Assembly: GCF_003234445.2 (NCBI RefSeq)
Contig: NZ_CP126269.1
Coordinates: 3,100,001-3,164,000 of the forward strand
Direction of reading: 5' to 3'
DNA: 64,000 nucleotides
Origin: Curtobacterium sp. MCLR17_036
GTDB lineage: Bacteria > Actinomycetota > Actinomycetes > Actinomycetales > Microbacteriaceae
The translations under genes were made by a program, and so were the position numbers. Under the pieces are notes generated by a model that saw nothing but the letters and a program-made list of their open reading frames with translations, searched no databases and was not told the origin of the DNA. This document shows, one piece after another, positions 24,359-33,023 of this stretch (positions are counted from its first letter, which is position 1; each line of letters opens with the position of its first letter).

Positions 24359-27177
24359 GCGGGGACGGCGTCCGGCCCCGGCGGACGGCGCGGGTACGAC
24401 CGGCGAGCCGACGAGCCGCCGTCGGTCGGGTGGGCCGGGCACACCGGGGACCGCTCGCCGCCGTCGCCGCGGTGACGTTCGCGGCGACCCTGCTCGGCGT
24501 GCTCGTCGTGCCCGTGCTCGCGGCGCTCGGGACGGCGGGCACCCAGCACGACCTCGGACGGGCCACGGCTGCCGAGCGGGACCTGCAGGTCCGCTACACG
24601 GCGACCGAACCGTACGGCCCCGACCCCCAGGGTGCGCTCACCGGTGTCGGCGACTCCCTCGCCGACGCCCGCGCCGTCATGCCCGCCCTGCTGCGGTCCG
24701 TGACCGGGCCCGGCGAGTACTACGCCCAGACCGACCCGCTGCAGCTCGACGCGGAGCCGTCCGCGCCACCGGCGTTCGTGTCGCTGACCGCCGACCCCGG
24801 GTTCGCGGGTCGGACCCACGTCACCTCCGGACGGGCACCGCGCGCCGCCGACAGCGAACGCCGCATCGAGGTCGTCGTGTCACCGGCGGTCGCCGAGGCG
24901 ATCGGGTGGCGGGTGGGCACGTCCCGCACCGTCACGGACACCGGCGTCGCCGTCGAGCTCGTGCTCGTCGGCCTCTACGCGGCGGACGACCCCGGGGCCG
25001 ACGCCTGGGAGCAGACACCGGCCACCCTGCGCCCCGCTGCCGTGCCGTTCGGTCCGGGGGGCACGGCCGCGTCCGGTGTCGCCTACATCGCCACCGACTC
25101 GTTCGCCGCCGTCGCCCGGACGCGCGTGACGACCGGTCGCGGCTGGTTCCCGCTGCGGACGGACGCGGTCTCCGCCGGCGACCGCAGGGAGATCGCCACC
25201 CAGGTGCGGCAGGTCCTCGCCGGCACCACCCCCCTGCCGTCGACCGTGACCACCGCGGCGCGGATCACCACCGGACTGCCCGACCTCCTCGACGCCTCCG
25301 CCGCGCGGGACGCGAGCGTCGGGACGCTGGCCGCGGCACTCGGGTCCGGTCCGCTCGTCGCCGTGGTCGGGGTGCTGGTCCTGCTCGCCCGGATCAACGT
25401 CGACCGCGACCGCGAGCGGTGGCGACTGCTCGCGGCGCGCGGCGCGGACCGACGCCTCCGCTCGACGCTGGCCGCCGGGCTCGTCGGAGCGGCCGCCGTG
25501 CCCGCCGCGGTGCTCGGGGCGGCGACGGCCTGGTCGGTCGCGACCCTGACCCACGTGCTCCCCCAGGACACGGCGGCCGCCGCGACCACCGCGGCAGCGA
25601 CCGCAGCCGTCTGCGCCCTGCTGCCCTGCGCGCTCGCCGCGCTGGTCGTGCCCGGCCGGGACCGACGCGTCGGGACCCTGCGCCTGCGCGGACTCCTCGA
25701 GGGCACGGTCGTCGTGCTCACCGTCGTCGCCCTCGTCGTCACGCTCCGGTCCGGGATCGCCACGGCCACCCCGGGTGGCGGCGTCGACCCGCTCGCGGCG
25801 GTCCTGCCCGTGCTGCTGGCCGCCACCGTCACCGTCGTCGCGGTCCGGGTCCTGCCGACGGTCCTCGGTGCGGTCGTCCGGCGCCGGCGCGCGCGGGCCA
25901 CGCTGCCCGGTTTCCTCGGCGCCGTCACCGCCGCGCGGACCCACGGCACGAGGACGGTCGCGCTCGCCGTCGCGGTCGCCGGGTTCGCGGTCGCCCTGTT
26001 CGGCAGCGTCGTCGGCAGCACGCTGGAGGACGGGCTCGACCAGGCCGCGCGGCGCTCCGTCGGCGCGGACGTCTCCGTCGAGTCGACGGCGCTGGACGCC
26101 GAGCGCGTGACCGCGTTGTCCAGCGTCCCCGGCGTCGGGCCGGCCGTGGGACTCTCGACCTCGGGCTCGATCGACCTGACGACGCCGACCGGCCGCGTCA
26201 CGGCGTCCCTCGTCGTCGCGGACTCCGCGCGCCTGGCGACGGTGCAGCGCGGGGTGCCCGGCGCCGTCCCCGTGCCGCGGGCGCTGCGCGGGTCGGACGC
26301 CCGCGGCGTGCCGATCCTGGTGTCGGAGACGCTGGCCGCCGAACTCCCCCGGGTCTCCGAGGTCGGGGGGACGACCGTGCGGGTCGTCGGGACGGTGCCG
26401 GACACGTCCGCGTTCACCCTGACCAAGCGGTGGGCCTTCGTCGACGACCGGTACGCCGACGCGATCACCTCGACCGGCAGCGTGGACCGTGTCCTCGCCC
26501 GGCTCCGGCCCGGTGCCGAGGCCGACCGGGTCGCGGCGGCACTCGAGCGCGCCGGGGTCGACGACGGGGTCGCCGTGCGGACGACGGCGAGCGTCGCCCG
26601 GCAGCTCACCACCGATCCCCGTGTGCCGGGCGTCCGGGCGATCGCACTCGTCGCCGCCGGGCTCGGCGCCCTCGTCGGGGCCGGGGCGCTCGCGCTCGCC
26701 GGCGTCCTGGCCGGTCCCGGACGGCGCGAGCGCGGTCGGCTGCTCCGGGTCCTCGGGCTCGGGAGCCGCGAGGACCGGCGGGTGGTCGCCACCGAGGCCG
26801 CGCCGACGCTCGTCGCCGCGTTCGCCACCGCGCTGGTCGCCGCAGCCCTGGTCGTGGCGGTGACGCTGCCCGCGGCGGACCTCCGGTCCTTCACCGGGAG
26901 CCCCGTGCGACCGCCGGTCGCCGTCGACCCGCTGCTGCTCGCCGGGACCGTCGCCGTCGTCATCGGGGCGCTGTTCGCGGTCCTCGGGGTCGAGGTCGCC
27001 GCCGGGACCGTCCGCGGTGGCGGGCGGCGACCCGTTCGCTCCGCGCGGCACGGTCGCCCACCGGGGGCGTCCGGCCCCGCGCCGCGACGACGGGCCGCAG
27101 ACCGGGACGACCCGACGCGCGGCCGCCACCGCGCACGACCGACAGCGAACCGACCAGGGAAGAGGGACCGTCCATGA
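24355..27177 (+). CDS. FtsX-like ABC transporter permease (second)
   Basis: A 940-residue permease with two FtsX-like halves. A first helix near 36-60 leads to an extracytoplasmic domain (about 65-325), then a helix block (330-540) with L-L-A-A-R-G-A-D-R-R-L-R, the FtsX coupling motif. A second extracytoplasmic domain (about 560-750) and a C-terminal three-helix bundle follow, again with a coupling stretch (RLLRVLGLGSREDRRVVA, about 797-814). The last 55 residues are Arg/Pro-rich and cytoplasmic, without hydrophobic character. The GTG start overlaps the first permease stop (GTGA), and the stop overlaps the ATPase start (ATGA). It pairs with the first permease as a heterodimeric exporter core. 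Confidence 0.78.
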   Translation: MSGDGVRPRRTARVRPASRRAAVGRVGRAHRGPLAAVAAVTFAATLLGVLVVPVLAALGTAGTQHDLGRATAAERDLQVRYTATEPYGPDPQGALTGVGDSLADARAVMPALLRSVTGPGEYYAQTDPLQLDAEPSAPPAFVSLTADPGFAGRTHVTSGRAPRAADSERRIEVVVSPAVAEAIGWRVGTSRTVTDTGVAVELVLVGLYAADDPGADAWEQTPATLRPAAVPFGPGGTAASGVAYIATDSFAAVARTRVTTGRGWFPLRTDAVSAGDRREIATQVRQVLAGTTPLPSTVTTAARITTGLPDLLDASAARDASVGTLAAALGSGPLVAVVGVLVLLARINVDRDRERWRLLAARGADRRLRSTLAAGLVGAAAVPAAVLGAATAWSVATLTHVLPQDTAAAATTAAATAAVCALLPCALAALVVPGRDRRVGTLRLRGLLEGTVVVLTVVALVVTLRSGIATATPGGGVDPLAAVLPVLLAATVTVVAVRVLPTVLGAVVRRRRARATLPGFLGAVTAARTHGTRTVALAVAVAGFAVALFGSVVGSTLEDGLDQAARRSVGADVSVESTALDAERVTALSSVPGVGPAVGLSTSGSIDLTTPTGRVTASLVVADSARLATVQRGVPGAVPVPRALRGSDARGVPILVSETLAAELPRVSEVGGTTVRVVGTVPDTSAFTLTKRWAFVDDRYADAITSTGSVDRVLARLRPGAEADRVAAALERAGVDDGVAVRTTASVARQLTTDPRVPGVRAIALVAAGLGALVGAGALALAGVLAGPGRRERGRLLRVLGLGSREDRRVVATEAAPTLVAAFATALVAAALVVAVTLPAADLRSFTGSPVRPPVAVDPLLLAGTVAVVIGALFAVLGVEVAAGTVRGGGRRPVRSARHGRPPGASGPAPRRRAADRDDPTRGRHRARPTANRPGKRDRP

Positions 27178-28031
27178 GCGAGACCGACGACATCGTCTGC
27201 CGTGACCTCGTGCGGATCTACCGCTCGCAGGACGTCGAGGTGCAGGCGTTGCAAGGACTCACCCTGACCGTGCGACGCGGCGAGATGGTCGCGGTCGTCG
27301 GCGAGTCCGGCAGCGGCAAGTCGACGCTGCTCGGCATCCTCTCGGCGCTCGACGAGCCCTCCGCCGGCACCGCCGTGGTGGCGGGGACCGACCTGACCGG
27401 CCTCTCGACGAAGGGCCGGACGGCCTTCCACCGGCACGCCGTCGGGTTCGTCTGGCAGCAGACCGCCCGCAACCTCATCCCCTACCTGACGGTGGCGCAG
27501 AACATCGCCGCGGTGCTCGCCGTCGCCGGTGTCCGGGGCCGCGCGCGCTCGAATCGCACCGACGAGGTGCTCGCGTTGGTCGGCATGACCGACCACGCAC
27601 AGGCCCTGCCCGAGGACCTGACCGGCGGCCTGCAGCAGCTCGCCGCGATCGGCGTCGCCCTGGCGAACAGCCCGCGGGTGCTGCTCGCCGACGAACCGAC
27701 CGGGGCCCTCGACCGCGCGAGCGCCCGCGCCGTCCTCGCCACGATGCGGGCCGTGAACGAAGCGGCCGGGGTGACGATGCTCGTGGTCACCCACGACGAG
27801 CAGGTGGCGTCGCAGATCCGGCGCACCGTCCGCATCCGGGACGGCCGGACTTCGACGGAGACCATCCGCGACGACCTCGGCGCCGGTCCCGGTGCGGAGT
27901 ACGCCGTCGTGGACGCCGCCGGACGCCTCCAGCTGCCGGAGTCGTTCCAGCGCGCACTCGGCCTGCACGATCGTGTCCGCCTCAGCCTGCACGACGACCA
28001 CGTCGCGATCCGACCGGGGGCCGACGCGTGA
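27174..28031 (+). CDS. ABC transporter ATPase with degenerate signature and AbrB-like tail
   Basis: A 285-residue MacB/LolD-type ATPase energising the FtsX-like permeases. Walker A GESGSGKST is at 43-51, Walker B VLLADE at 169-174, D-loop GALD and H-loop H207 (VVTHDE). The signature is abnormal: LTGGLQQLA at 149-157 in place of LSGGQQQRV. Residues about 243-281 (VVDAAGRLQLPESFQRALGL, then RVRLSLHDDHVAI) resemble a SpoVT/AbrB swapped-hairpin half, an accessory domain unusual on ATPases. Start ATG overlaps the upstream permease stop. The next ATPase has the complementary defect, so the two probably form an asymmetric heterodimer. Confidence 0.85.
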   Translation: MSETDDIVCRDLVRIYRSQDVEVQALQGLTLTVRRGEMVAVVGESGSGKSTLLGILSALDEPSAGTAVVAGTDLTGLSTKGRTAFHRHAVGFVWQQTARNLIPYLTVAQNIAAVLAVAGVRGRARSNRTDEVLALVGMTDHAQALPEDLTGGLQQLAAIGVALANSPRVLLADEPTGALDRASARAVLATMRAVNEAAGVTMLVVTHDEQVASQIRRTVRIRDGRTSTETIRDDLGAGPGAEYAVVDAAGRLQLPESFQRALGLHDRVRLSLHDDHVAIRPGADA

Positions 28032-28696
28032 GCACCACACCGTTCCTGGTCGCCTCCGGCGTCGGCCACGACCACCGCAGCCCCGCCGGCCCGGTCCGCG
28101 CGCTCGACGGCGTCGACCTCGTCGCCGACCGCGGCGAACTCGTCGTCGTGCACGGCACGTCCGGCTCGGGCAAGTCGACGCTGCTCCAGGTGCTCGGCGG
28201 CCTGGTCCGACCGAGTCGCGGGTCGGTCCTGGTCGACGGTGTCCACCTCGCGCGGAGCTCCGAGGCCGAGCTGCTCGCCCTGCGACGGGACCGCGTCGCC
28301 TTCGTGTTCCAGGACTTCCGGCTGCTGCCCGAACTCACCGCCGCCGAGAACATCGAGGTGCCGCTCCGCATCGCGCGCACGGACCCGGCCGAGCGCGACG
28401 ACCGGGTCCGCGCCGTCCTCGCCGACGTCGGGCTGGCCGACCACGCCGCGCAGCGCCCCGACCAGCTCTCCGGCGGGCAGCAACAGCGTGTCGGGGTCGC
28501 GCGCGCCGTCGTGGGCCGACCGGGCCTGCTGCTCGCCGACGAACCGACCGCACAGCTCGACAGCGTGACCTCGGCAGGCATCGTCGACCTCATCGCCCGG
28601 CTCGTCGAGCGCGACGGACTCACCGCGGTGGTCACGTCCTCGGACGACGCGTTCGCCGAGCGGGCCACCAGGATCGTCGAGCTGCCGGACCGGTGA
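28028..28696 (+). CDS. ABC transporter ATPase lacking the H-loop histidine
   Basis: A 222-residue MacB/LolD-type ATPase, fourth gene of the operon; its GTG start overlaps the preceding stop by 4 bp. Walker A GTSGSGKST is at 43-51, Q-loop VFQDFRLLPELTAAENIEVPL at about 93-113, a perfect signature LSGGQQQRV at 147-155, Walker B GLLLADE at 166-172. The H-loop reads VVTSSDD (201-207), so the switch histidine is replaced by serine. Length is typical of the family. With the preceding ATPase it would give one competent and one degenerate ATP site. Confidence 0.86.
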   Translation: MSTTPFLVASGVGHDHRSPAGPVRALDGVDLVADRGELVVVHGTSGSGKSTLLQVLGGLVRPSRGSVLVDGVHLARSSEAELLALRRDRVAFVFQDFRLLPELTAAENIEVPLRIARTDPAERDDRVRAVLADVGLADHAAQRPDQLSGGQQQRVGVARAVVGRPGLLLADEPTAQLDSVTSAGIVDLIARLVERDGLTAVVTSSDDAFAERATRIVELPDR

Positions 28697-29028
28697 ACCG
28701 GGCTCGGTGCCACCGCGTCCGCACATCGGCGTCGACGGACGCCCGACCCGTCGACGGCACCGCTCGCCGGTCACGGCGCGCTCGCGCGTGCACGTGCGCA
28801 GGCCGGGCACGCTGCGAACGCCCACGAGGCTTCGCCATCTGGTCGGCGGACGAGCATGCGGCGTCGTCACGACCTCCCGACCATGCCCGTTCGCCCCGTC
28901 GTCTCCCGAGCCCGCCTGCCGCTGGCTGTCTCGTCGAGCAATCGGCGCAGCCGCGGCCTGAGCGCGGAAGGAGCCGTCGGTGGTCAGGTGCACCGCGCCG
29001 TCCGCGATCCGTACCGAACGGCGCGACC
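28697..29028. other. 332-bp gap without a supportable gene
   Basis: Neither strand shows a reading frame with a plausible start, ribosome site and protein-like composition here. Codon-position GC bias seems weaker than in the flanking genes. It lies between the ABC operon and a convergent membrane protein gene and ends in a small hairpin. It may be a decayed gene, but nothing identifies one. Confidence 0.5.
28994..29025. terminator. Hairpin beyond the membrane protein gene stop
   Basis: CGCGCCGT (28994-29001) pairs with ACGGCGCG (29018-29025), ending four bases from the stop codon of the minus-strand gene. The stem is only 8 bp with a 16-nt loop, so it is a weak candidate. Confidence 0.4.
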
Positions 29029-29829
29029 TCAGTCCGCGGATGAGGCGTCGGGGTCGACGAGACACTGCGACTCCAACAGCACGGACGTGCCCCCACCGTC
29101 GATCGTCGCGGCGCCGACCCAACTGTCCTCGTCGTACAGCCGCCCACCGCCCGTGCTGAAGCGCTGCTCGAGGTGGTACCCCTCGGCTCGGAGCAGTCGC
29201 AACGCGGGCTCGCCGGCGTCGTCGATGGCGGGCGTCGAACTCGCGGACGGCACCGGAGTGCCGGCGTCGGACAGCCGCCACCAGTACCGCACCATGGTGC
29301 CCGGACTGTGGTTGTCGAGGCCGCAGGAGTCCGTCTCGACCTCGGCGGGCGGTGCGGTGCTGTCCCGTCCCATCGACGCGACCACGCGGTCCCCCAGGAC
29401 GCGGAGTTCGTCCTGCGCCTGCGACACCGTCCGGCTCGACTCCACGTCGGTCGGCGGCTGCGCCCGCTCCACCGCTGCTCCCGCGATCGCCGCGCCCTGC
29501 ACCAGTAGCAACGGACCGAGTGTCAACGCGCCGAGGCCGAAGGCGAGCACGCAGGCCACGAGGCCGGGGGAGCCGTCCTCCGGCTCCCCCGGCCGGTCCC
29601 GACGCAACACGAGGATGCCCACGAACGGGACACCGGCGCCGATCACGAACGCGATCACGAGCAACACCAGCCTGCCGTCGTCCGGCCACTGGTCGTACGG
29701 CATCGCCGTGGACAGCACCGTCACGAAGGCGAGGAACCAGCCGGTCAGCAGCGCGACGATGCTGCCCGCGATCCAGGGCCCGCTCGACCGGCCGCCGTCC
29801 GGTGGCGCGTGACCGTCGTCGTCGAACAT
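29029..29829 (-). CDS. Membrane protein, function unknown
   Basis: A 266-residue protein with three membrane helices in the first 120 residues (about 18-40, 50-68 and 88-115) and an extracytoplasmic C-terminal domain of about 145 residues. The latter has paired cysteines (around residues 172 and 258) and beta-strand-like alternation (EGYHLEQRFSTGGGRLYDED, then ATIDGGGTSVLLESQCL). The short loop between helices 2 and 3 is Asp/Pro/Gly-rich. The ATG at 29829 is preceded by GAGGGGG at correct spacing. No family is recognised. It is convergent with the ABC operon and divergent from the reductase gene. Confidence 0.6.
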   Translation of the reverse strand: MFDDDGHAPPDGGRSSGPWIAGSIVALLTGWFLAFVTVLSTAMPYDQWPDDGRLVLLVIAFVIGAGVPFVGILVLRRDRPGEPEDGSPGLVACVLAFGLGALTLGPLLLVQGAAIAGAAVERAQPPTDVESSRTVSQAQDELRVLGDRVVASMGRDSTAPPAEVETDSCGLDNHSPGTMVRYWWRLSDAGTPVPSASSTPAIDDAGEPALRLLRAEGYHLEQRFSTGGGRLYDEDSWVGAATIDGGGTSVLLESQCLVDPDASSAD

Positions 29830-29955
29830 GCGATTCCCCCTCGCCCACCACGTACCCCTGCAGGACACGGTAACAGCGGCGGATCGCACCACCGCAGCCC
29901 GCCGCGTGGGGCGACAGCTGGGCGCCGCAGACACCGCGCGGCGCATGCTGGGCGC

Positions 29956-30834
29956 ATGAAGCAACGAGTCATCGGAGACGTGTCCGTCAGCGCCATCGGT
30001 CTGGGCGGCATGCCCATGTCCATCGAAGGCCGACCCGACGAGAGCCGGTCGATCGCCACCATCCACGCCGCGCTCGAGGCCGGGGTCACCCTCATCGACA
30101 CCGCGGACGCCTACCACCTGGCGGCCCACGACGAGGTCGGGCACAACGAGGAGCTCATCGCGCGTGCGGTCCGTGAGTTCCACGGGCAGACCGACGAGGT
30201 CCTCATCGCGACGAAGGGCGGCCACCTCCGACCCGAGGCCGGTGCCTGGGCGCAGAACGGGCACCCGGAGTACCTCAAGGAGGCCGCCAAGGCGTCGGCG
30301 AAGCGCCTCGGCGTCGAGGCGATCGGGCTGTACCAGTTCCACCGCCCGGACCCGGCGGTCCCCTACGCCGAGTCGGTCGGCGCACTCGCCGAGCTGCTCG
30401 ACGAGGGCGTCATCCGGATGGCGGGCATCTCGAACGCCGACCCCGACCAGATCCGCACCGCGAACGACGTGCTCGGCGGACGGCTGGCGTCGGTGCAGAA
30501 CCAGTTCTCGCCGGGATTCCGGTCGAGCGAGCCGGAACTCGAGCTCTGCGACGAGCTCGGCATCGCGTTCCTGCCGTGGAGCCCGCTCGGCGGGATCACC
30601 GGCGCGGCCGACCTCGGCACCGCGTTCGAGGACTTCGCGTACATCGCCCGCGACCGCGGGGTCACCCCGCAGGTGATCGCGCTCGCCTGGGAGCTGCAGA
30701 AGAGCGACGTGGTCGTGCCGATCCCCGGGGCGTCCCGCCCGCAGTCGATCCTCGACTCGGTCACGGCGCCGACGGTGAAGCTCCGTCCGGAGGACGTCGC
30801 TCGCCTCGACGCCGCCGGCACCGCCACGAACTGA
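29956..30834 (+). CDS. Aldo/keto reductase
   Basis: A 292-residue NADP(H)-dependent TIM-barrel reductase for carbonyl compounds. The catalytic tetrad is visible: D (LIDTADAYH, about residue 44), Y three to five residues on, K (LIATKGGH) and H (YQFHRPDP). SNADPDQI and the C-terminal VVPIPGASRPQSI bind the cofactor phosphate and nicotinamide. The ATG 29956 follows CATGCT by six bases, consistent with a leaderless transcript; the longer upstream reading overlaps the divergent membrane gene's promoter region and is not favoured. Monocistronic, closed by a hairpin at 30865-30903. Substrate unknown. Confidence 0.88.
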   Translation: MKQRVIGDVSVSAIGLGGMPMSIEGRPDESRSIATIHAALEAGVTLIDTADAYHLAAHDEVGHNEELIARAVREFHGQTDEVLIATKGGHLRPEAGAWAQNGHPEYLKEAAKASAKRLGVEAIGLYQFHRPDPAVPYAESVGALAELLDEGVIRMAGISNADPDQIRTANDVLGGRLASVQNQFSPGFRSSEPELELCDELGIAFLPWSPLGGITGAADLGTAFEDFAYIARDRGVTPQVIALAWELQKSDVVVPIPGASRPQSILDSVTAPTVKLRPEDVARLDAAGTATN

Positions 30835-30864
30835 CCAGCGACGCCGCCGCGGACGCCGCGACGC

Positions 30865-30903
30865 ACGACGCCCCGCTGTCCGGTCCGGGCAGCGGGGCGT
30901 CGT
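30865..30903. terminator. Bidirectional terminator after the aldo/keto reductase gene
   Basis: ACGACGCCCCGCTG (30865-30878) and its exact complement (30890-30903) form a 14-bp stem between convergent genes. Confidence 0.8.
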
Positions 30904-30913
30904 CGTGTCCGGG

Positions 30914-31396
30914 TCAGCCGTTCGGGCAGACCTTCGACACCTGGGCGAGCGTCGACTGCACGTCGGTCTGCGCCTCGGTCGCCTCGGTCGAGGTGGCGGA
31001 GCCGCTGTCCTCGAGTGCATCGGCGTAGTCCCGCGCGGAGTCGGAGAAGTCCTCGAAGGCCGAGCGCACGTCGTCGTTGCCGACCTTCGGCAGGATCTCG
31101 TCCATCCGGTCGGCGATCCCCTGCACGAGCTCGGCGCGTCCGGCGGCGTCGGCGGGCGCGGTCGACGACGACTGGGCGGCGATGAACGACTTGAACTCGT
31201 CCTCGACGACCGAGCACGCCTGCTCACGCGACTGCGCCGGAGCGGCCGCGGCGGTGCTCGGCGCGCTCGAGGCGGGCTTCGACGCAGCGCTGCTCGGGCC
31301 GCCGGAGGCGTCCGAGGACCCGCCGCCGGACGAGCAGCCCGTCAGCAGGGCGAGGCCGAGACCCGCGGCGGCGAGCGCCATGACCGGGCGGCGCAT
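30914..31396 (-). CDS. Lipoprotein, unknown function (downstream member of a pair)
   Basis: A 160-residue lipoprotein: signal MRRPVMALAAAGLGLALLTGC, with the lipobox LTGC giving lipidated C21, then a Ser/Gly/Ala/Pro-rich tether (about 22-60). The helical domain begins QACSVVEDEFKSF and has a second cysteine at the end (KVCPNG), so one disulfide is likely. It shares layout and a few motifs (C near the start, D-x-x-x-D repeats, C near the end) with the upstream gene product and is probably a diverged paralogue. The ATG overlaps the upstream stop by one base (TGATG), which indicates translational coupling. Confidence 0.7.
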   Translation of the reverse strand: MRRPVMALAAAGLGLALLTGCSSGGGSSDASGGPSSAASKPASSAPSTAAAAPAQSREQACSVVEDEFKSFIAAQSSSTAPADAAGRAELVQGIADRMDEILPKVGNDDVRSAFEDFSDSARDYADALEDSGSATSTEATEAQTDVQSTLAQVSKVCPNG

Positions 31397-31803
31397 CAGG
31401 AGTTGCACGCCTTCTCGAAGGCGTTGCCGGTCTCCTGCACCTTGGTGCTCGACTTCGTGAGCGCCTGCACGTCGGCCGACTTCGGGTCGTCGGCGACGTC
31501 CTCGATCTGGTCGACGAGGTCGCCGTACGCGTCCTCGAACGCCTCGCCCTTCTGCTGGAGGTCGTCGTCGGACAGGTCGTCGACGCCGTCGGAGATCGTG
31601 TCGTCGAGCTCCTTGAGCTTCTTCACGGCGGCGTCGGGGTCGGACTGCAGCTTGGTGGCCTCCTGCTGCACGCCCTGGGCCGCGCTCTTCACGGTCTTCT
31701 CGAACGTGTCGCACTGCTCGGCCTTCGACGGGCCGGAGGCACAGCCCGCGAGCAGCGTGAGCGCGAGGCCGGCGGTGGCGAGTGCGATGAACTTCTTGGG
31801 CAT
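31396..31803 (-). CDS. Lipoprotein, unknown function (upstream member of a pair)
   Basis: A 135-residue lipoprotein: MPKKFIALATAGLALTLLAGC, lipobox LAGC, lipidated C21. The mature part is highly acidic and helical (AEQCDTFEKTVKS to NAFEKACNS) with one cysteine near each end, probably a disulfide-closed helical bundle. GAGGGGG lies about 11 bases before ATG 31803, which supports this start over the in-frame ATG at 31872. It forms a two-gene operon with the overlapping downstream paralogue. Possibly a surface binding protein; no ligand can be inferred. Confidence 0.7.
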   Translation of the reverse strand: MPKKFIALATAGLALTLLAGCASGPSKAEQCDTFEKTVKSAAQGVQQEATKLQSDPDAAVKKLKELDDTISDGVDDLSDDDLQQKGEAFEDAYGDLVDQIEDVADDPKSADVQALTKSSTKVQETGNAFEKACNS

Positions 31804-31939
31804 GGTGGAGTGTCCCCCTCGATCGGTCCGCACGCCCCCGGTTGAGGTGCGGATGCGTCGCCGAGCGTACATGGAACATCCACAGGTTCGTCCGGCTGCT
31901 TGTCGGGTTCCGACCGGTCGGAGCGCTCGGCACCGCGCG

Positions 31940-31945
31940 TACCGT
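31940..31945 (+). promoter_or_regulatory. Leaderless -10 box of the quinone oxidoreductase gene
   Basis: TACCGT, seven bases before ATG 31953, with no ribosome binding site between. Confidence 0.45.
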
Positions 31946-31952
31946 CGAGGGC

Positions 31953-32918
31953 ATGCGAGCCATCACGTCCGACGACGCCGGTCTTTCCGTGACCGACCTG
32001 CCCGACCCGGTGCCTGGTGCCGGCGAGGTCCTCATCGAGGTCGCCGCGGCCGGTGTGAACAACGCCGACCTGCAGCAGCGTGCCGGGAACTACCCGCCGC
32101 CTCCCGGTGCATCCGAGATCCTCGGGCTCGAGGTCTCCGGCACCGTGCGGGCGCTCGGTGCGGGCGTGACGACGGTGGCCGTCGGCGACCGGGTCTGCGC
32201 CCTGCTCTCGGGTGGCGGGTACGCCTCGCTCGTGGTCGCCCCGGCCGCCCAGGTGCTCCCGGTCCCCGACGGCGTCGACCTGGTCGAGGCGGCCGGCCTG
32301 CCGGAGGCCGCCTGCACGGTCTACTCGAACATCGGCATGCTCGCCGGGCTCCGCCCCGGTCAGACGCTCCTCGTGCACGGCGGCACCGGCGGCATGGGAT
32401 CGCACGCGGTGCTGTGGGCGAAGGCCCTCGGCGCGACGGTGATCGCCACGAGCGGCGGCACCCGGAAGGTGCAGGCGTCGAAGGACCTCGGTGCCGACGT
32501 GGTCATCGACCACCGCACCGAGGACTTCGTCGAGCGGGTCCTGGCGGAGACCGACGGACGCGGGGTCGACGTGGTGCTCGACGTCGTCGGCCCGTCCTAC
32601 CTGGACCGCAACCTGCAGGCGCTCGCCCCGAACGGGCACATCGCGGTGATCGCGTCGGGCAGCGGCACCACGGCGGAGCTCGACTTCGGCGCCCTCATGC
32701 GCAAGCGTGCGACGGTCAGCGGCACCACCCTGCGTGCCCGTCCCCTCGACGAGAAGGCCGCGATCGTCCGGGCCGTGCGCTACAACGTCTGGCCGCTCGT
32801 CGCCGCCGGTCGCATCCGACCGGTGATCGACTCGGTGTTGCCCCTCGCCGAGGCGGACGAGGCGCACCGCCGGGTGCGCGACGGCGAGGTCGTCGGCAAG
32901 GTCCTGCTGACGCTCTAG
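31953..32918 (+). CDS. NAD(P)H:quinone oxidoreductase (zinc-independent MDR family)
   Basis: A 321-residue medium-chain dehydrogenase/reductase of the quinone oxidoreductase/crotonyl reductase type. The GroES-like N-domain has VLIEVAAAGVNNADLQQRAG (the zinc-site cysteine is replaced, as in QOR) and GLEVSGTV. The Rossmann domain has LLVHGGTGGMGSHAV (about 144-158, the A-x-x-G-x-x-G nucleotide site) and the cofactor-phosphate stretch ATSGGTRKVQ. The C-terminus VLPLAEADEAHRRVRDGEVVGKVLL is the standard family end. Likely reduces quinones or enones with NADPH. Leaderless start at ATG 31953. Confidence 0.9.
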   Translation: MRAITSDDAGLSVTDLPDPVPGAGEVLIEVAAAGVNNADLQQRAGNYPPPPGASEILGLEVSGTVRALGAGVTTVAVGDRVCALLSGGGYASLVVAPAAQVLPVPDGVDLVEAAGLPEAACTVYSNIGMLAGLRPGQTLLVHGGTGGMGSHAVLWAKALGATVIATSGGTRKVQASKDLGADVVIDHRTEDFVERVLAETDGRGVDVVLDVVGPSYLDRNLQALAPNGHIAVIASGSGTTAELDFGALMRKRATVSGTTLRARPLDEKAAIVRAVRYNVWPLVAAGRIRPVIDSVLPLAEADEAHRRVRDGEVVGKVLLTL

Positions 32919-32968
32919 GCCGGAGTCGGGCCGGGTGGGCCGGTCCTCGGCCGCCCGGTGACGCACAC

Positions 32969-33010
32969 CACCACCGCCCCGCGGCAGCACCACCGCCCCG
33001 CGGCAGCACC
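32969..33010. repeat. 19-bp direct repeat, two copies plus a partial
   Basis: CACCACCGCCCCGCGGCAG occurs at 32969-32987 and 32988-33006 and starts a third time. It lies between two convergent genes, just beyond the stop of the ABC ATPase gene. Confidence 0.75.
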
Positions 33011-33023
33011 ACCGCGGTCGCGG

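Noticed and set aside
28697..29028. Small genes in the gap after the ABC operon
   Set aside because: Candidate frames lack ribosome sites and are Arg/Pro-rich in all readings.
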